DNA of 64,000 bases, from assembly GCA_964414785.1 (NCBI GenBank), contig CAYPXZ010000010.1, positions 1-64,000 on the forward strand. The letters are read 5' to 3'. Source of the stretch: Palsa-1447 sp964414785 (GTDB lineage Bacteria > Verrucomicrobiota > Verrucomicrobiia > Opitutales > Opitutaceae). The notes beneath the pieces were generated by a model. The model was not told the DNA's origin, did not search any database, and saw nothing but the letters and a program-made list of their open reading frames with translations. Position 1 is the first letter of the stretch; every line of letters begins with the position of its first letter. A program made the translations under genes and the position numbers. Shown here one piece after another: positions 42,754 through 51,654 of the stretch.

Positions 42754-43677
42754 TTGAGCGACGCGATTGCGATAACCTGCGGCGACCCGGCCGGCATAGG
42801 GCCGGAGATCATCTCGGCGTGGATCGACTCCCACCCGCGGGAGGCGCGCGACGTGGCCGTCATCGGGCCCTCGCGCTGGCTCGGCACGCTCCGGCAGGGT
42901 CCGAGGAAGGTTCCCGTCGGCATGGACGACTATGCCGCCGTGCCCGGAAAACCCGAGGGCGAGGGCTCCTTGGTCGCCTGGGCCGCGCTCGAGCGCGCCG
43001 CCCAGATGTGCGCCATGGGCGAGGTCGCCGGGGTCGTGACCGGCCCCATAAGCAAGGAGCGGATGGCCGCGATCGGCTGGAGATTCCCGGGCCACACGGA
43101 GTTCTTTGCCGAGCGCTGGGGAGGGCAGCCGACGATGGCGTTCTGCGGGGGCAGGCTGAGGATCGCGCTCGTCTCCTGGCACATCCCGCTTCGCGAGGTG
43201 CCCTCGTGGCTCACGCCGTCGAACATCGCCCGCGCGGTCGGCGCCGCCGACGAGCTCGCGCGCGCGGAGGGTGTCGCGGCTCCGCGCATCGGGGTCTGCG
43301 GCCTGAACCCGCACGCGGGCGAGGGGGGGCTCATCGGGACCGAGGAGCGCGACACGATCGAGCCCATCCTTGACGGACTGCGCGCCCGGTACCCGGGGCT
43401 CTCGCGCTGCCAGCCCGCGGACACGCTCTTTGGCCGGCAGCTGAGGGGGGAGTTCGACGTCTCGGTCGCGCTCTATCACGACCAGGGCCTGGCCCCGCTC
43501 AAGGTGATCGACTTTGAGGAGAGCGTCAACGTGACGCTCGGGCTACCCCACGTGCGAACAAGCCCGGACCACGGCACCGCGTTCGCGATCGCCGGCAAGG
43601 GGGTGGCCAGCCCAAAGAGCTTCGCCAACGCGGTATCGGTCGCCCGGCGCTTGATAAGCGCGCGCAATGCGCGATAG
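42754..43677 (+). CDS. pdxA: 4-hydroxythreonine-4-phosphate dehydrogenase (PdxA-like)
   Basis: NAD-dependent oxidation in pyridoxal phosphate synthesis. The 307 aa product begins at TTG 42754 and shows ITCGDPAGIGPEI, VTGPISKE, FPGHTEFFAE, NPHAGEGGLIGTEE, ALYHDQGLAPLK and HGTAFAIAGKGVA, the metal- and phosphate-binding motifs of PdxA. It is slightly shorter than the usual 320-330 aa. It starts 18 bp after lpxA. No ATG alternative fits the domain start, so the rare TTG start seems real. Confidence 0.93.
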   Translation: MSDAIAITCGDPAGIGPEIISAWIDSHPREARDVAVIGPSRWLGTLRQGPRKVPVGMDDYAAVPGKPEGEGSLVAWAALERAAQMCAMGEVAGVVTGPISKERMAAIGWRFPGHTEFFAERWGGQPTMAFCGGRLRIALVSWHIPLREVPSWLTPSNIARAVGAADELARAEGVAAPRIGVCGLNPHAGEGGLIGTEERDTIEPILDGLRARYPGLSRCQPADTLFGRQLRGEFDVSVALYHDQGLAPLKVIDFEESVNVTLGLPHVRTSPDHGTAFAIAGKGVASPKSFANAVSVARRLISARNAR

Positions 43678-43686
43678 TGGCGCGTG

Positions 43687-44073
43687 ATGCCTGAATCCGC
43701 CGTCGCCCCCGCGCCCGCCCAGCCCCCCGGTGTCCGGGAGGGGAGCGAGGGCCTCGTGCGCCTCACCGAGGCCGCGGGAACCAAGGTGCGCGCCCTGATC
43801 GCCCGCGAGAAGCAGGGGGAGTTCCTGCGGGTCGCGATCACCGGTGGGGGTTGTAACGGCTTGAGCTACAAGCTCAAGTTCGCCCCCGAGCCCCGGCGGG
43901 GCGACATTCTCGTCAGGTCGGCTGGCATCTCGGTCATCGTCGATGCGAGGACGGCGCTCTACCTGAAGGGGACCGTGGTCGACTATTCGAACCAGCTGAT
44001 CGCCGGTGGGTTCAAGTTCACCAACCCAAATGCGAAGGCAAGCTGCTCCTGCGGCGAAAGCTTCAGCGTTTAG
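43687..44073 (+). CDS. Iron-sulfur cluster assembly/insertion protein (IscA/ErpA/HesB type)
   Basis: The 128 aa protein has an extra N-terminal proline- and alanine-rich stretch, then VRLTEAAGTKVRALIARE. The three conserved cysteines are in GGGCNGLSYKL and SCSCGESF, which bind the Fe-S cluster for delivery to targets. An in-frame GTG at 43684 directly precedes ATG 43687, and either could be used. It lies 9 bp after pdxA. ErpA, IscA and the more general SufA cannot be separated. Confidence 0.92.
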   Translation: MPESAVAPAPAQPPGVREGSEGLVRLTEAAGTKVRALIAREKQGEFLRVAITGGGCNGLSYKLKFAPEPRRGDILVRSAGISVIVDARTALYLKGTVVDYSNQLIAGGFKFTNPNAKASCSCGESFSV

Positions 44074-44140
44074 GTGTTGTATTCGAGGCTGTTTCTGGCG
44101 ACGGTCTCGTGATTCTACACACCCAGCAGCGTAATTATTG

Positions 44141-44818
44141 ATGGCCATACCGACTCCCCCGGCCGCCCCAGGCGGCAATCGCCCGAGCGGGCAATTCCAG
44201 CGCCGTAACAACGACCCGTTCGCGAGCATACGCCGCAATCACCGTATCAAGGTTCCGCAGGTCCGCGTGATCTCTCCCGAGGGCAAGCAGCTCGGCATCC
44301 TCGACACGCCCAAGGCCGTCAACCTTGCCCTGGAGGTGGGACTCGACCTGGTCGAGGTCGCCCCGAACGCGACCCCCCCGGTCTGCAGGATCATGGACTT
44401 TGGCAAGTACGTCTACGAGGAGCAGAAGAAGCACTCCCACTCGAAGTCGACCGCCAGCAAGATCAAGGAGATCGAGTTCACGGCGCGCATCGCCCCGAAC
44501 GACTTCAACACGAAGCTGCGCCACGCCGAGGAGTTCCTCGACCACGGAAACAAGGTGAAGCTGCGCCTCAAGTTCCGGGGGCGCGAGATGGCGCACACGG
44601 AGCTGGGCTTCGAGGTGATGAAGAAGGCGGTGGTCGACCTTGCCGGTATGGGCCACCCCGACGCCGATCCGAAGCTTATCGGCAGGAACATCCATGTCAT
44701 GCTGACGCCCCTGCCCGCCAACAAGCGCAAGGCCAAGTTTCAGTTGAAGGGCGGCGAGGGTGGGGACGAGGATGAGGATGACTCCCGTCCATCCGACCAG
44801 CAGGCGGCAGAGGCCTGA
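44141..44818 (+). CDS. infC: Translation initiation factor IF-3
   Basis: IF-3 (225 aa) prevents premature 50S joining and checks the start codon. RRNHRIKVPQVRVISPEGKQLGIL opens the N domain and PVCRIMDFGKYVYEEQKK ends it. The C domain has EFTARIAPNDFNTKLRHAEEFL and RFRGREMAHTELG-type sequence. An unusual acidic tail (GGEGGDEDEDDSRPSDQQ) extends past the usual end. The start is ATG 44141 or the TTG immediately before it; a TAA stops readthrough at 44132. No rpmI-rplT follows here, unlike many genomes. Confidence 0.95.
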   Translation: MAIPTPPAAPGGNRPSGQFQRRNNDPFASIRRNHRIKVPQVRVISPEGKQLGILDTPKAVNLALEVGLDLVEVAPNATPPVCRIMDFGKYVYEEQKKHSHSKSTASKIKEIEFTARIAPNDFNTKLRHAEEFLDHGNKVKLRLKFRGREMAHTELGFEVMKKAVVDLAGMGHPDADPKLIGRNIHVMLTPLPANKRKAKFQLKGGEGGDEDEDDSRPSDQQAAEA

Positions 44819-44831
44819 GCGCTCCGCGGCC

Positions 44832-45941
44832 ATGCGCCCGGTAGCGCTCGCATTCTTCCTCCTGCCGGCGCTGCTCCTCGGCTCGCCGGGCGCGGACGCC
44901 TCCTCCTTCCGCAGCGGCGGGGTCGACTACGTGAGCCTCGAGGACTGCGCCGCCCGCCTGGGCATGCGCCTTGAGCGTTCGATACCGCCCACCTCCGTGA
45001 TGCTCAAGGACGGCGCCCAGCCGGTCGCCCGCTTCGCCGACCGCAGCCGCGAGACGGACATCAAGGGCCTTCGCGTCTTCTTCGGCGACCCCGTCCTCGA
45101 GCACCGGGGAACGTTCTACCTCAGCCGAACGGACTTTGACGCCCGGCTCCTGCCCCGCCTTAGGCCCGAGCTCTGCGCCTCGCCCCCGCGCCGGCCCCAC
45201 GTGGTCGCGGTCGACCCTGGGCACGGGGGCCTGGACCACGGCACCGAGAACCGGTCCCTCGGAACGATGGAAAAGACCTACACTCTCGACGTCGCCCTCA
45301 GGCTCAAGAAGCTCCTTGAGGCGGCGGGCTACGCGGTCGTCATGACGCGCGAGACCGACGTCGACGTCCCGAAGCAAATCCGCACCGAGATCGCCAACCA
45401 GGCGTCCGCCGACCTGTTCGTGAGCATCCACTTCAACTCGCTTTACCCCAACACGAAAACGACCGGGGTCGAGGTGCTCTCGTTTCCGCCACGCTCCCAG
45501 CGCTCGACCAACTCGTGGAGCCCCGGCGAGAAGGACGATTCGGAAGCGAGGGAGGCGCCGGTCAATGACTTCAACGCCTGGAACTCGGTGCTCGCAAGCG
45601 CCCTGCACCGACGCCTGCTTGACTCGCTTCACACGGGCGACCGCGGCGAGAAGTTCGAGCACCTCGGGGTGCTCAGGATGCTCAAGTGCCCCGGCGTCCT
45701 CGTCGAGTCCGCCTTCCTCTCGAGCGACGCGGAGGCCGCCCGCCTTGCGACGCCCGCCTACCGCGACCAGATCGCCGCCGCGATCCTCGGGGGAATCCAG
45801 GACTATTCGGACATTGTGGTGCGCCTCCGCGCCCAGCCCGGGGCCGCGCCCGCCGGAACCCCGGCCCTGGTGCCGGCGCCGGGCCCCTCCGCAGGCGCGC
45901 CGCAGCGTTCCCAGCCCACGCGCCCCGGCTCGGTGCCGTGA
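44832..45941 (+). CDS. N-acetylmuramoyl-L-alanine amidase (Amidase_3)
   Basis: A periplasmic peptidoglycan amidase of 369 aa. The signal peptide MRPVALAFFLLPALLLGSPGADA is followed by an SH3-like or AMIN-poor N domain, then the zinc amidase core: VVAVDPGHGGLD (zinc His), VVMTRETDVDVP, LFVSIHFNS and the catalytic glutamate in VLVESAFLSS. A Pro/Ala-rich tail (about 35 residues) follows. The signal peptide supports ATG 44832, 13 bp after infC. Its stop overlaps the next gene's GTG. Confidence 0.92.
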   Translation: MRPVALAFFLLPALLLGSPGADASSFRSGGVDYVSLEDCAARLGMRLERSIPPTSVMLKDGAQPVARFADRSRETDIKGLRVFFGDPVLEHRGTFYLSRTDFDARLLPRLRPELCASPPRRPHVVAVDPGHGGLDHGTENRSLGTMEKTYTLDVALRLKKLLEAAGYAVVMTRETDVDVPKQIRTEIANQASADLFVSIHFNSLYPNTKTTGVEVLSFPPRSQRSTNSWSPGEKDDSEAREAPVNDFNAWNSVLASALHRRLLDSLHTGDRGEKFEHLGVLRMLKCPGVLVESAFLSSDAEAARLATPAYRDQIAAAILGGIQDYSDIVVRLRAQPGAAPAGTPALVPAPGPSAGAPQRSQPTRPGSVP

Positions 45942-47065
45942 GTCGCCCGCGCAAGGTTTCCCCGCTTGAGGCGCGCCGATTCCTGAGGCGCGCGCACCTG
46001 ATCGAGGATCCGGCACCCGACATCGGCGCAGCCCTCGCCCACCTTGGCTACATCCAGATCGACCCGCTCAACGTCTGCGGGCGCATGCACGACCACATCC
46101 TGAGGAACCGGGTCCGGGGATACCAGGAGGGTGGGCTGACCCGCCACCTTCACGGCGACGGGGCGGCGCTCGGCGCCGACGGGAGGACCGCATTCGAGCA
46201 CCACCTTCCCTCGACCGGGATCCTCGTTGCCTTCCCGCTCGAGGCGTGGCCCCACCTTCATGCCGAGATGAGGGCCCGCACGCGGCGGACGGGCGCCTGG
46301 TCCGGACGGCTCACGGCGCGCGAGAAGGAGTTTGCCAAGGTCATGATGGAGAGGTTCGCAGTCGGCGGCGCCCTCGGCCCGGAGGCCTTCGCGGACGACC
46401 GCAGGGGGCGGCAGGTCTGGGGCGCGGCCACGCTGGCAAAGTCGACCCTCCAGAAGCTCTTCTTCCACGGGCGCCTCCTGATCGTCGGGCGCGAGAGCAA
46501 CCGCCGTCTCTACGACCTTCCCGAGAGGGTCCTCCCCCGATCGGTCCTTTCGGAGCGCGAGCGCACGCCCGCGGAGACGGCCCGCTGGCTCGCCCAGACA
46601 CGGCTGCGCCAGCACCGCCTGGTCGCCCTCAAGAGGGCCGAGCTGCCCCACGTCGAGGACTTGGTCGCCGCGGTCGAGGTCGAGGGCTGCCCCGCCCTTT
46701 ACTGCCTCAAGTCCGACCTGCATTGGTTCGAGCCGCGCACCGGGGCCGATCCGGAGCCCCCGCCGCTGCTTCTCGCTCCCCTGGACCCCATGATCTACGA
46801 CCGGCGCGTGACCCGGGCGCTCTGGGGGTTTGACTACACGTGGGAGGCGTACACGCCCGCCCCCAAGCGAAAGCGCGGCTACTACGCCCTGCCGGTCCTC
46901 GCCGGGACCGAGCTCGTGGGCCACGTCGACCTGAAGGCGGACCGGGACAAGGGGCGGCTGCGCGTCGTCTCGCGCGGCGTCGCCCGCGGGCACCGTACCA
47001 GCGGGGCCGTGGAACAGCTCGCCAGGTTCCTGGGCCTCCGATCGCGCGGGGCGCGGCTGGGCTAA
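45938..47065 (+). CDS. YcaQ/AlkZ-like winged-helix DNA glycosylase (HTH_42)
   Basis: The 375 aa protein has three winged-helix units. The catalytic Q-phi-D pattern is visible as Q40-I-D42 in LGYIQIDPLNV, as in E. coli YcaQ (AlkX), which releases alkylated bases and unhooks crosslinks; AlkZ uses Q-phi-Q. LLLAPLDPMIYDRRVTRALWGFDYTWEAYTPAPKRKRGYYALP is the C-terminal signature (shown in parts here as LDPMIYDRR and PKRKRGYYALP). The GTG start overlaps the amidase stop (GTGA). Confidence 0.85.
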   Translation: MSRPRKVSPLEARRFLRRAHLIEDPAPDIGAALAHLGYIQIDPLNVCGRMHDHILRNRVRGYQEGGLTRHLHGDGAALGADGRTAFEHHLPSTGILVAFPLEAWPHLHAEMRARTRRTGAWSGRLTAREKEFAKVMMERFAVGGALGPEAFADDRRGRQVWGAATLAKSTLQKLFFHGRLLIVGRESNRRLYDLPERVLPRSVLSERERTPAETARWLAQTRLRQHRLVALKRAELPHVEDLVAAVEVEGCPALYCLKSDLHWFEPRTGADPEPPPLLLAPLDPMIYDRRVTRALWGFDYTWEAYTPAPKRKRGYYALPVLAGTELVGHVDLKADRDKGRLRVVSRGVARGHRTSGAVEQLARFLGLRSRGARLG

Positions 47066-47127
47066 GCCATGCCCGGGGACCTGTTCAGTCTCGTCTTGGC
47101 GCCGCGATAAGGCCAAAAGACCCCGTC

Positions 47128-50100
47128 TTGGATCGCCTCAGCCCCACCTCGCCCGAATCTCGATGGCTGCGCCTGATCGGCGCCTGCGTGCTTTCGGTCA
47201 GCGCCGTCGTGACAGCCGGATGGCTCACCCAGCGCCCGATCCTCACGTCATTCCTGCCGCGCAGCTCGCCGATGGCCATGAACACGGCCGTCTGCCTGGC
47301 GCTCTGCAGCCTGAGCCTGCTGGCCCTGGTCTGGGGCCGGAGACGCGTGACACGGGCATGCGGGCTCTTCGTGGCGGCGGTCGCGGCCCTGGTCGCGTTT
47401 CAGGAGATCGCGGGCCGCCCGCTGGGCCTCGACGATGCGGTCTGGGTTCACATGGGAGTCATCAAGGCCGGCGCGCCCGTTTCGGGCATGGCTCCCAATA
47501 CGGCGCTCGCGCTTGTGCTCGTCGGGACCGCGCTCGCGCTCATGGCGTCGCGGCGGCGTCCGGTGTGGCTGCTCATGGTGATCGGAGGCATGGTGTTCGC
47601 CCTGGCCGCGCTCCCGTTGCTCAGCTATCTGGCGTCGCTCTCGCCGATGGCGAGCGGGGCGATGTACCGGGGCATGGCCCCGCCGACCATGGGCTGCCTC
47701 GCGGCGCTCTCGGTGGCCATCCTCATCTGGTCGCGCCGAGATGCCGAGGGCCGCGAGAGCTCGTCGCCCCTCATGTCGGCGGCGGTGGGCCTTCTGATAT
47801 CGATCGGCGTCATCTCGATTCAGAGCAACTTCGAGCTGATTCAGGCCGGGCGCTCGGTCGTCTCGACCCACGAGGTTCGCAGCAGCATCGATCACGTGGT
47901 CTCCGAGGTGGCGCGCATGGAGTCGTCGGCCCGCGGTTACGCCATGTCCGGGATCGCGGCCTTCCGCGAGCGCTCCGAGTTCCACCGCGGGGAGGTGACG
48001 GGCAAGCTCGCCGACCTCGAGGGGCTCGTCTCGGGGGATCCGGCGCAGCTGGCGCGGGTCCACCGCCTGCGGTCGCTTGCCGAGGAGAAATTCAGGCTCA
48101 ACGAGGCGCTCCTCATGGCCCGCGCCGCCAGCGGAACCGCGACGGTCCCGGCGCAGGTCCTTGCCGCGCAGCAGAGGGAGTCGGACTTGAGCGCGCTCGT
48201 CAACCTGGCGGACGAGATCCGGGCCGTGGAGGCGCGCCTGCTCAACGAGCGGGATGCGGAGATGGCGCGGGTGACAAGGAGCACGCGGACTGTGCAGGTC
48301 TTCGGCAGCCTTTTTGCCCTGGCGCTCGTGGGCCTTGCCGTCGTCCAGACCCGCAGGTCCTCCAACGCGAGGCGGGCGGCCGAGGAATTGCTGCGGCTTG
48401 CGAACGCCTCGCTTGAGAACCGGGCGGGCGAGCTTGCGGCGATAACCCAGCTTCAGCGCGCCGTCCTCGACGGCACGACCTTCAGCCTGATCAGCACGAC
48501 GCCGCAGGGGATCATCGTCACCTTCAACGCCGGGGCGGAGAAGATGCTCGGCTACCGCAGCGACGAGGTCGTCGGAAAGGTGACGCCGGAGGTCATCCAT
48601 GTCTGGGAGGAGGTCGAGCAGCGCGCGGCCGAGCTCAGCACGGCCCTCCAGCGCAAGGTCGAGCCTGGATTCGGGGCCTTCGTGGAGAGGGCGCGCCTCG
48701 GGCTCGTCGACGAGCGCGAATGGACCTACGTGCGCAAGGATGGCAGCCGGCTCACGGTGCTCCTGACCATCACGGCGCTGCGCGAGAAGGAGGGGCAGAT
48801 CGTGGGATTCCTCGGCATCGGCCAGGACATCACGGCGCGAAAGCAGGCGGAGGCAGCGCTCAGGGTGAGCGAGGAGAGGCTGCACCGCGTCCTCAGCCAG
48901 GCCGACTGCCTCCTCTGGGAGGCGAACGTGCGCACGGTGGGTCAGGCCGGGGAGATGGATTGGCAGATCACGACCCACCCGTCGGCCCTCGACCAGAGGC
49001 TCTCCGGGCGTTCGGACTCCACCTACAGGCCCGGCATGTGGCTGCAGTTCAGCATCCCCGAGCGCGAGGAGATCGACGCTCGAAGCCGCGACGCCATGCT
49101 GACCGGGAAGCCCGGTTATGTTCAGGAGTTCCGGATTGTCCGCGACGGGGAGGTTGCCTGGGTGCGCGAGTCGGTCTCCATTTCGCGGCTCGGCCCCGGC
49201 CGGTTCTGGCTCGTGGGTGTCGCCATCGACGTCACGGGGCAGAAGCGGATCGAGGCGGCGCGTTCCGAGCTCCTGGGGCGCCTTGAGAAGATCGGCAGGC
49301 AGGTCCCGGGCCTTGTCTACCAGTTCCGCCTCAGGGCCGACGGCACGTACTGCTTCCCCTATGCGAGCGAGGGGATCCGGGACATCTACAGGGTCAGCCC
49401 CGAGGAGGTGCGCGAGGACGCTTCGAAGGTGTTCGCCGTCCTGCACCCCGACGACCTCGCGCTCGTGTCGGAATCCATCCGAAACTCGGCGACCAAGCTC
49501 GTGCCCTGGTCCCACGAGTACCGCGTGCGATTCCCGGACGGCACCGAGCGCTGGCTCATGGGCAATTCGGTGCCGGAGCGCGAGGCGGACGGGGGAGTCC
49601 TCTGGCACGGGTTCATCACCGATATCACCGACCGCAAGCGCCTTGAGGACAACCTCTCGCGCGTGCGCGACCAGGCGCTCGAGGCCTCCCGGCTCAAGTC
49701 GGAGTTCCTGGCGACGATGAGCCACGAGATCCGGACCCCGATGAACGGGGTGATCGGCATGGCGGGCCTCCTCCTGGAGACCCCGCTCGACACCGAGCAG
49801 CGCGAGATGTGCCGGGTCATGCAGGGAAGCGCCGAGAACCTGCTCACCATCATCAACGACATCCTCGACTTCTCGAAGATGGAGGCGGGCAAGCTGCGCA
49901 TCGAGCCGGCCGATTTCGAGCTCCAGCTTATGGCGGAGGAGACCCTGGTGCTCTTGGCGCCGCGGGCGCACGAGAAGCAGCTTGAGCTGCTCTTCGACTT
50001 CGACCCGGCTCTCGCCCAGCCGATGCAGGGGGACGCGGGCCGCATCCGGCAGGTGCTCACGAACCTGGTCGCCAACTCCATCAAGTTCACCGAACAGGGT

Positions 50101-51648
50101 GAGGTGGTCCTGTCCGCGCGCCTCGTGCGCCAGACAAACAAGTGGCTCAAGGTGCGCTTTGAGGTGCGCGACACGGGGATTGGCATACCCAAGGAGGCCC
50201 ATGAGCGCCTCTTCGAGGCCTTCACCCAGGTCGACGGCACCGTGACGCGGCGCTTCGGCGGCACGGGCCTCGGCCTAGCGATCAGCAGGCAGATCGTCGA
50301 ACTGATGGGCGGGGACATCGGGTTCGAGAGCGCGCCCGGCCGCGGCTCGGTGTTCTGGTTCGAGCTCGAGCTCAAGAAGTGCCCGCCAGGAAGCAAGGCC
50401 GAGGCGCCGCCTGAGCTTCCCAAGGATCTGCGGGTGCTCGTGGTGGACGACAATCCGAACAGCCGCCGGATCCTGCTGGGCCTCCTCTCTAAGAACGGGG
50501 TGAGCGCCGAGGGGGCGGAGGAGGGGCAGGCCGCGCTTGCGCTGCTGCGCGAGCGGGCCGCAAAGCGGGAGCCGTTCCAGGTCGCGCTGCTCGACTGGCA
50601 CCTGCCGGGGACGGGCGCCCTCGACTTCGCAAAGCAGGTGCGCGGCGACAAGAAGCTGGCGAGCCTCGCGCTCGTTAAACTGCTCCTTGCCGGTCCGCAG
50701 GACGATTCGGCAAGGCTCGCGGGCATAGACTTCGAGGCCTTTCTCACGAAGCCCGTCCGCGAGATGTATCTGCTGCGCTGCCTGGCCGGCATCTTCGAGC
50801 GCAAGGAGAGCGCCGCTTCGGCCGCGGAGGCCAAGGCGGCGCCTGCGCCCGAGCCGGCCCCCTCGGGGGCCGGACTGCGCATCCTCATCGCCGAGGACAA
50901 CCCGGCGAACCAGACGGTCGCCCGCTTGATCCTGGCGAAGATGGGCCACCAGGCCGACCTTGCCGTTAACGGGCAGCAGGCGCTCGGCATGCTCCAGGAA
51001 CGGCGCTATGACGCCGTGCTGATGGACTGCCAGATGCCGGTCCTGGACGGCTACGAGGCGACGCGCAGGATACGCTCCGGGACGCTCCCCGGGATTGACA
51101 CCAAGATACCCGTCATCGCCCTGACGGCCTACGCCATGCCGGGCGACCGGGTCAGGTGCACGTCCGCGGGGATGAACGATTACGTCTCGAAGCCGATAAG
51201 GCCCGAGGCGCTCAGGATGGCGCTTCTGCGCTGCGGCATTTCGGCGGGAACCACCGCACCCTTCGATCAGGCGCCCAAGGGGTCGCCGTCGCCCTCGTGG
51301 GTCGTCGACCCGAGGATGGTGGCCACGATCCGGGCCCTTCCCGGGGTTCACGGGCCGTCGCTCCTGCCGGAGATGATCGAGGCCTTCCTTTCCACCCATT
51401 CCGGGAGCCTTGACGACATGACGCGCATGGCCCGTGCACGGTCGGGATCCGAGCTTGCCGACACGGCGCACCGCCTCGCGGGGAGCTGCTCGAATTTTGG
51501 AGCGCGCCAGTCCCAGGAGGCCGCCCTGGCCCTTGAGCGGCTCGCGGCCGAGGGCAACTGGGACGAGTCGGAGGCTCGCCTGGGTTCCCTGCGCGAGGCG
51601 CTTCACCGCTTGCACGCCGCCCTTGCCGCACTTAGCAACAATGACTAA
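47128..51648 (+). CDS. Hybrid sensor histidine kinase, multi-TM, CHASE3/PAS/REC/HPt
   Basis: The 1506 aa protein (TTG 47128 is the best start; sequence upstream has no kinase match) starts with about seven hydrophobic spans, then a CHASE3-like periplasmic helix domain, another TM (VFGSLFALALVGLAVV), and three PAS regions. HisKA carries SHEIRTPMNG with His866; HATPase_c has GDAGRIRQVLTNLV and GGTGLGLAIS. Two receiver domains follow with D1156 (DWHLPG) and D1300 (MDCQMP), then an HPt domain with His1448 (AHRLAGSC). A phosphorelay is therefore encoded in one chain. The last receiver and HPt presumably feed the neighbouring REC protein. Confidence 0.93.
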   Translation: MDRLSPTSPESRWLRLIGACVLSVSAVVTAGWLTQRPILTSFLPRSSPMAMNTAVCLALCSLSLLALVWGRRRVTRACGLFVAAVAALVAFQEIAGRPLGLDDAVWVHMGVIKAGAPVSGMAPNTALALVLVGTALALMASRRRPVWLLMVIGGMVFALAALPLLSYLASLSPMASGAMYRGMAPPTMGCLAALSVAILIWSRRDAEGRESSSPLMSAAVGLLISIGVISIQSNFELIQAGRSVVSTHEVRSSIDHVVSEVARMESSARGYAMSGIAAFRERSEFHRGEVTGKLADLEGLVSGDPAQLARVHRLRSLAEEKFRLNEALLMARAASGTATVPAQVLAAQQRESDLSALVNLADEIRAVEARLLNERDAEMARVTRSTRTVQVFGSLFALALVGLAVVQTRRSSNARRAAEELLRLANASLENRAGELAAITQLQRAVLDGTTFSLISTTPQGIIVTFNAGAEKMLGYRSDEVVGKVTPEVIHVWEEVEQRAAELSTALQRKVEPGFGAFVERARLGLVDEREWTYVRKDGSRLTVLLTITALREKEGQIVGFLGIGQDITARKQAEAALRVSEERLHRVLSQADCLLWEANVRTVGQAGEMDWQITTHPSALDQRLSGRSDSTYRPGMWLQFSIPEREEIDARSRDAMLTGKPGYVQEFRIVRDGEVAWVRESVSISRLGPGRFWLVGVAIDVTGQKRIEAARSELLGRLEKIGRQVPGLVYQFRLRADGTYCFPYASEGIRDIYRVSPEEVREDASKVFAVLHPDDLALVSESIRNSATKLVPWSHEYRVRFPDGTERWLMGNSVPEREADGGVLWHGFITDITDRKRLEDNLSRVRDQALEASRLKSEFLATMSHEIRTPMNGVIGMAGLLLETPLDTEQREMCRVMQGSAENLLTIINDILDFSKMEAGKLRIEPADFELQLMAEETLVLLAPRAHEKQLELLFDFDPALAQPMQGDAGRIRQVLTNLVANSIKFTEQGEVVLSARLVRQTNKWLKVRFEVRDTGIGIPKEAHERLFEAFTQVDGTVTRRFGGTGLGLAISRQIVELMGGDIGFESAPGRGSVFWFELELKKCPPGSKAEAPPELPKDLRVLVVDDNPNSRRILLGLLSKNGVSAEGAEEGQAALALLRERAAKREPFQVALLDWHLPGTGALDFAKQVRGDKKLASLALVKLLLAGPQDDSARLAGIDFEAFLTKPVREMYLLRCLAGIFERKESAASAAEAKAAPAPEPAPSGAGLRILIAEDNPANQTVARLILAKMGHQADLAVNGQQALGMLQERRYDAVLMDCQMPVLDGYEATRRIRSGTLPGIDTKIPVIALTAYAMPGDRVRCTSAGMNDYVSKPIRPEALRMALLRCGISAGTTAPFDQAPKGSPSPSWVVDPRMVATIRALPGVHGPSLLPEMIEAFLSTHSGSLDDMTRMARARSGSELADTAHRLAGSCSNFGARQSQEAALALERLAAEGNWDESEARLGSLREALHRLHAALAALSNND

Positions 51649-51654
51649 CCGACA

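Noticed and set aside
41035..43479. An 814-codon minus-strand frame over aroB-lpxA-pdxA
   Set aside because: It crosses four genes with recognisable domains and has the antisense-type Arg/Asp-rich composition.
47248..50202. A 984-codon open frame on the minus strand across the hybrid kinase
   Set aside because: High-GC codon usage leaves antisense frames open. The product is low-complexity Arg/Gly/Pro/His sequence with no domain, whereas the plus-strand frame encodes clear kinase motifs.
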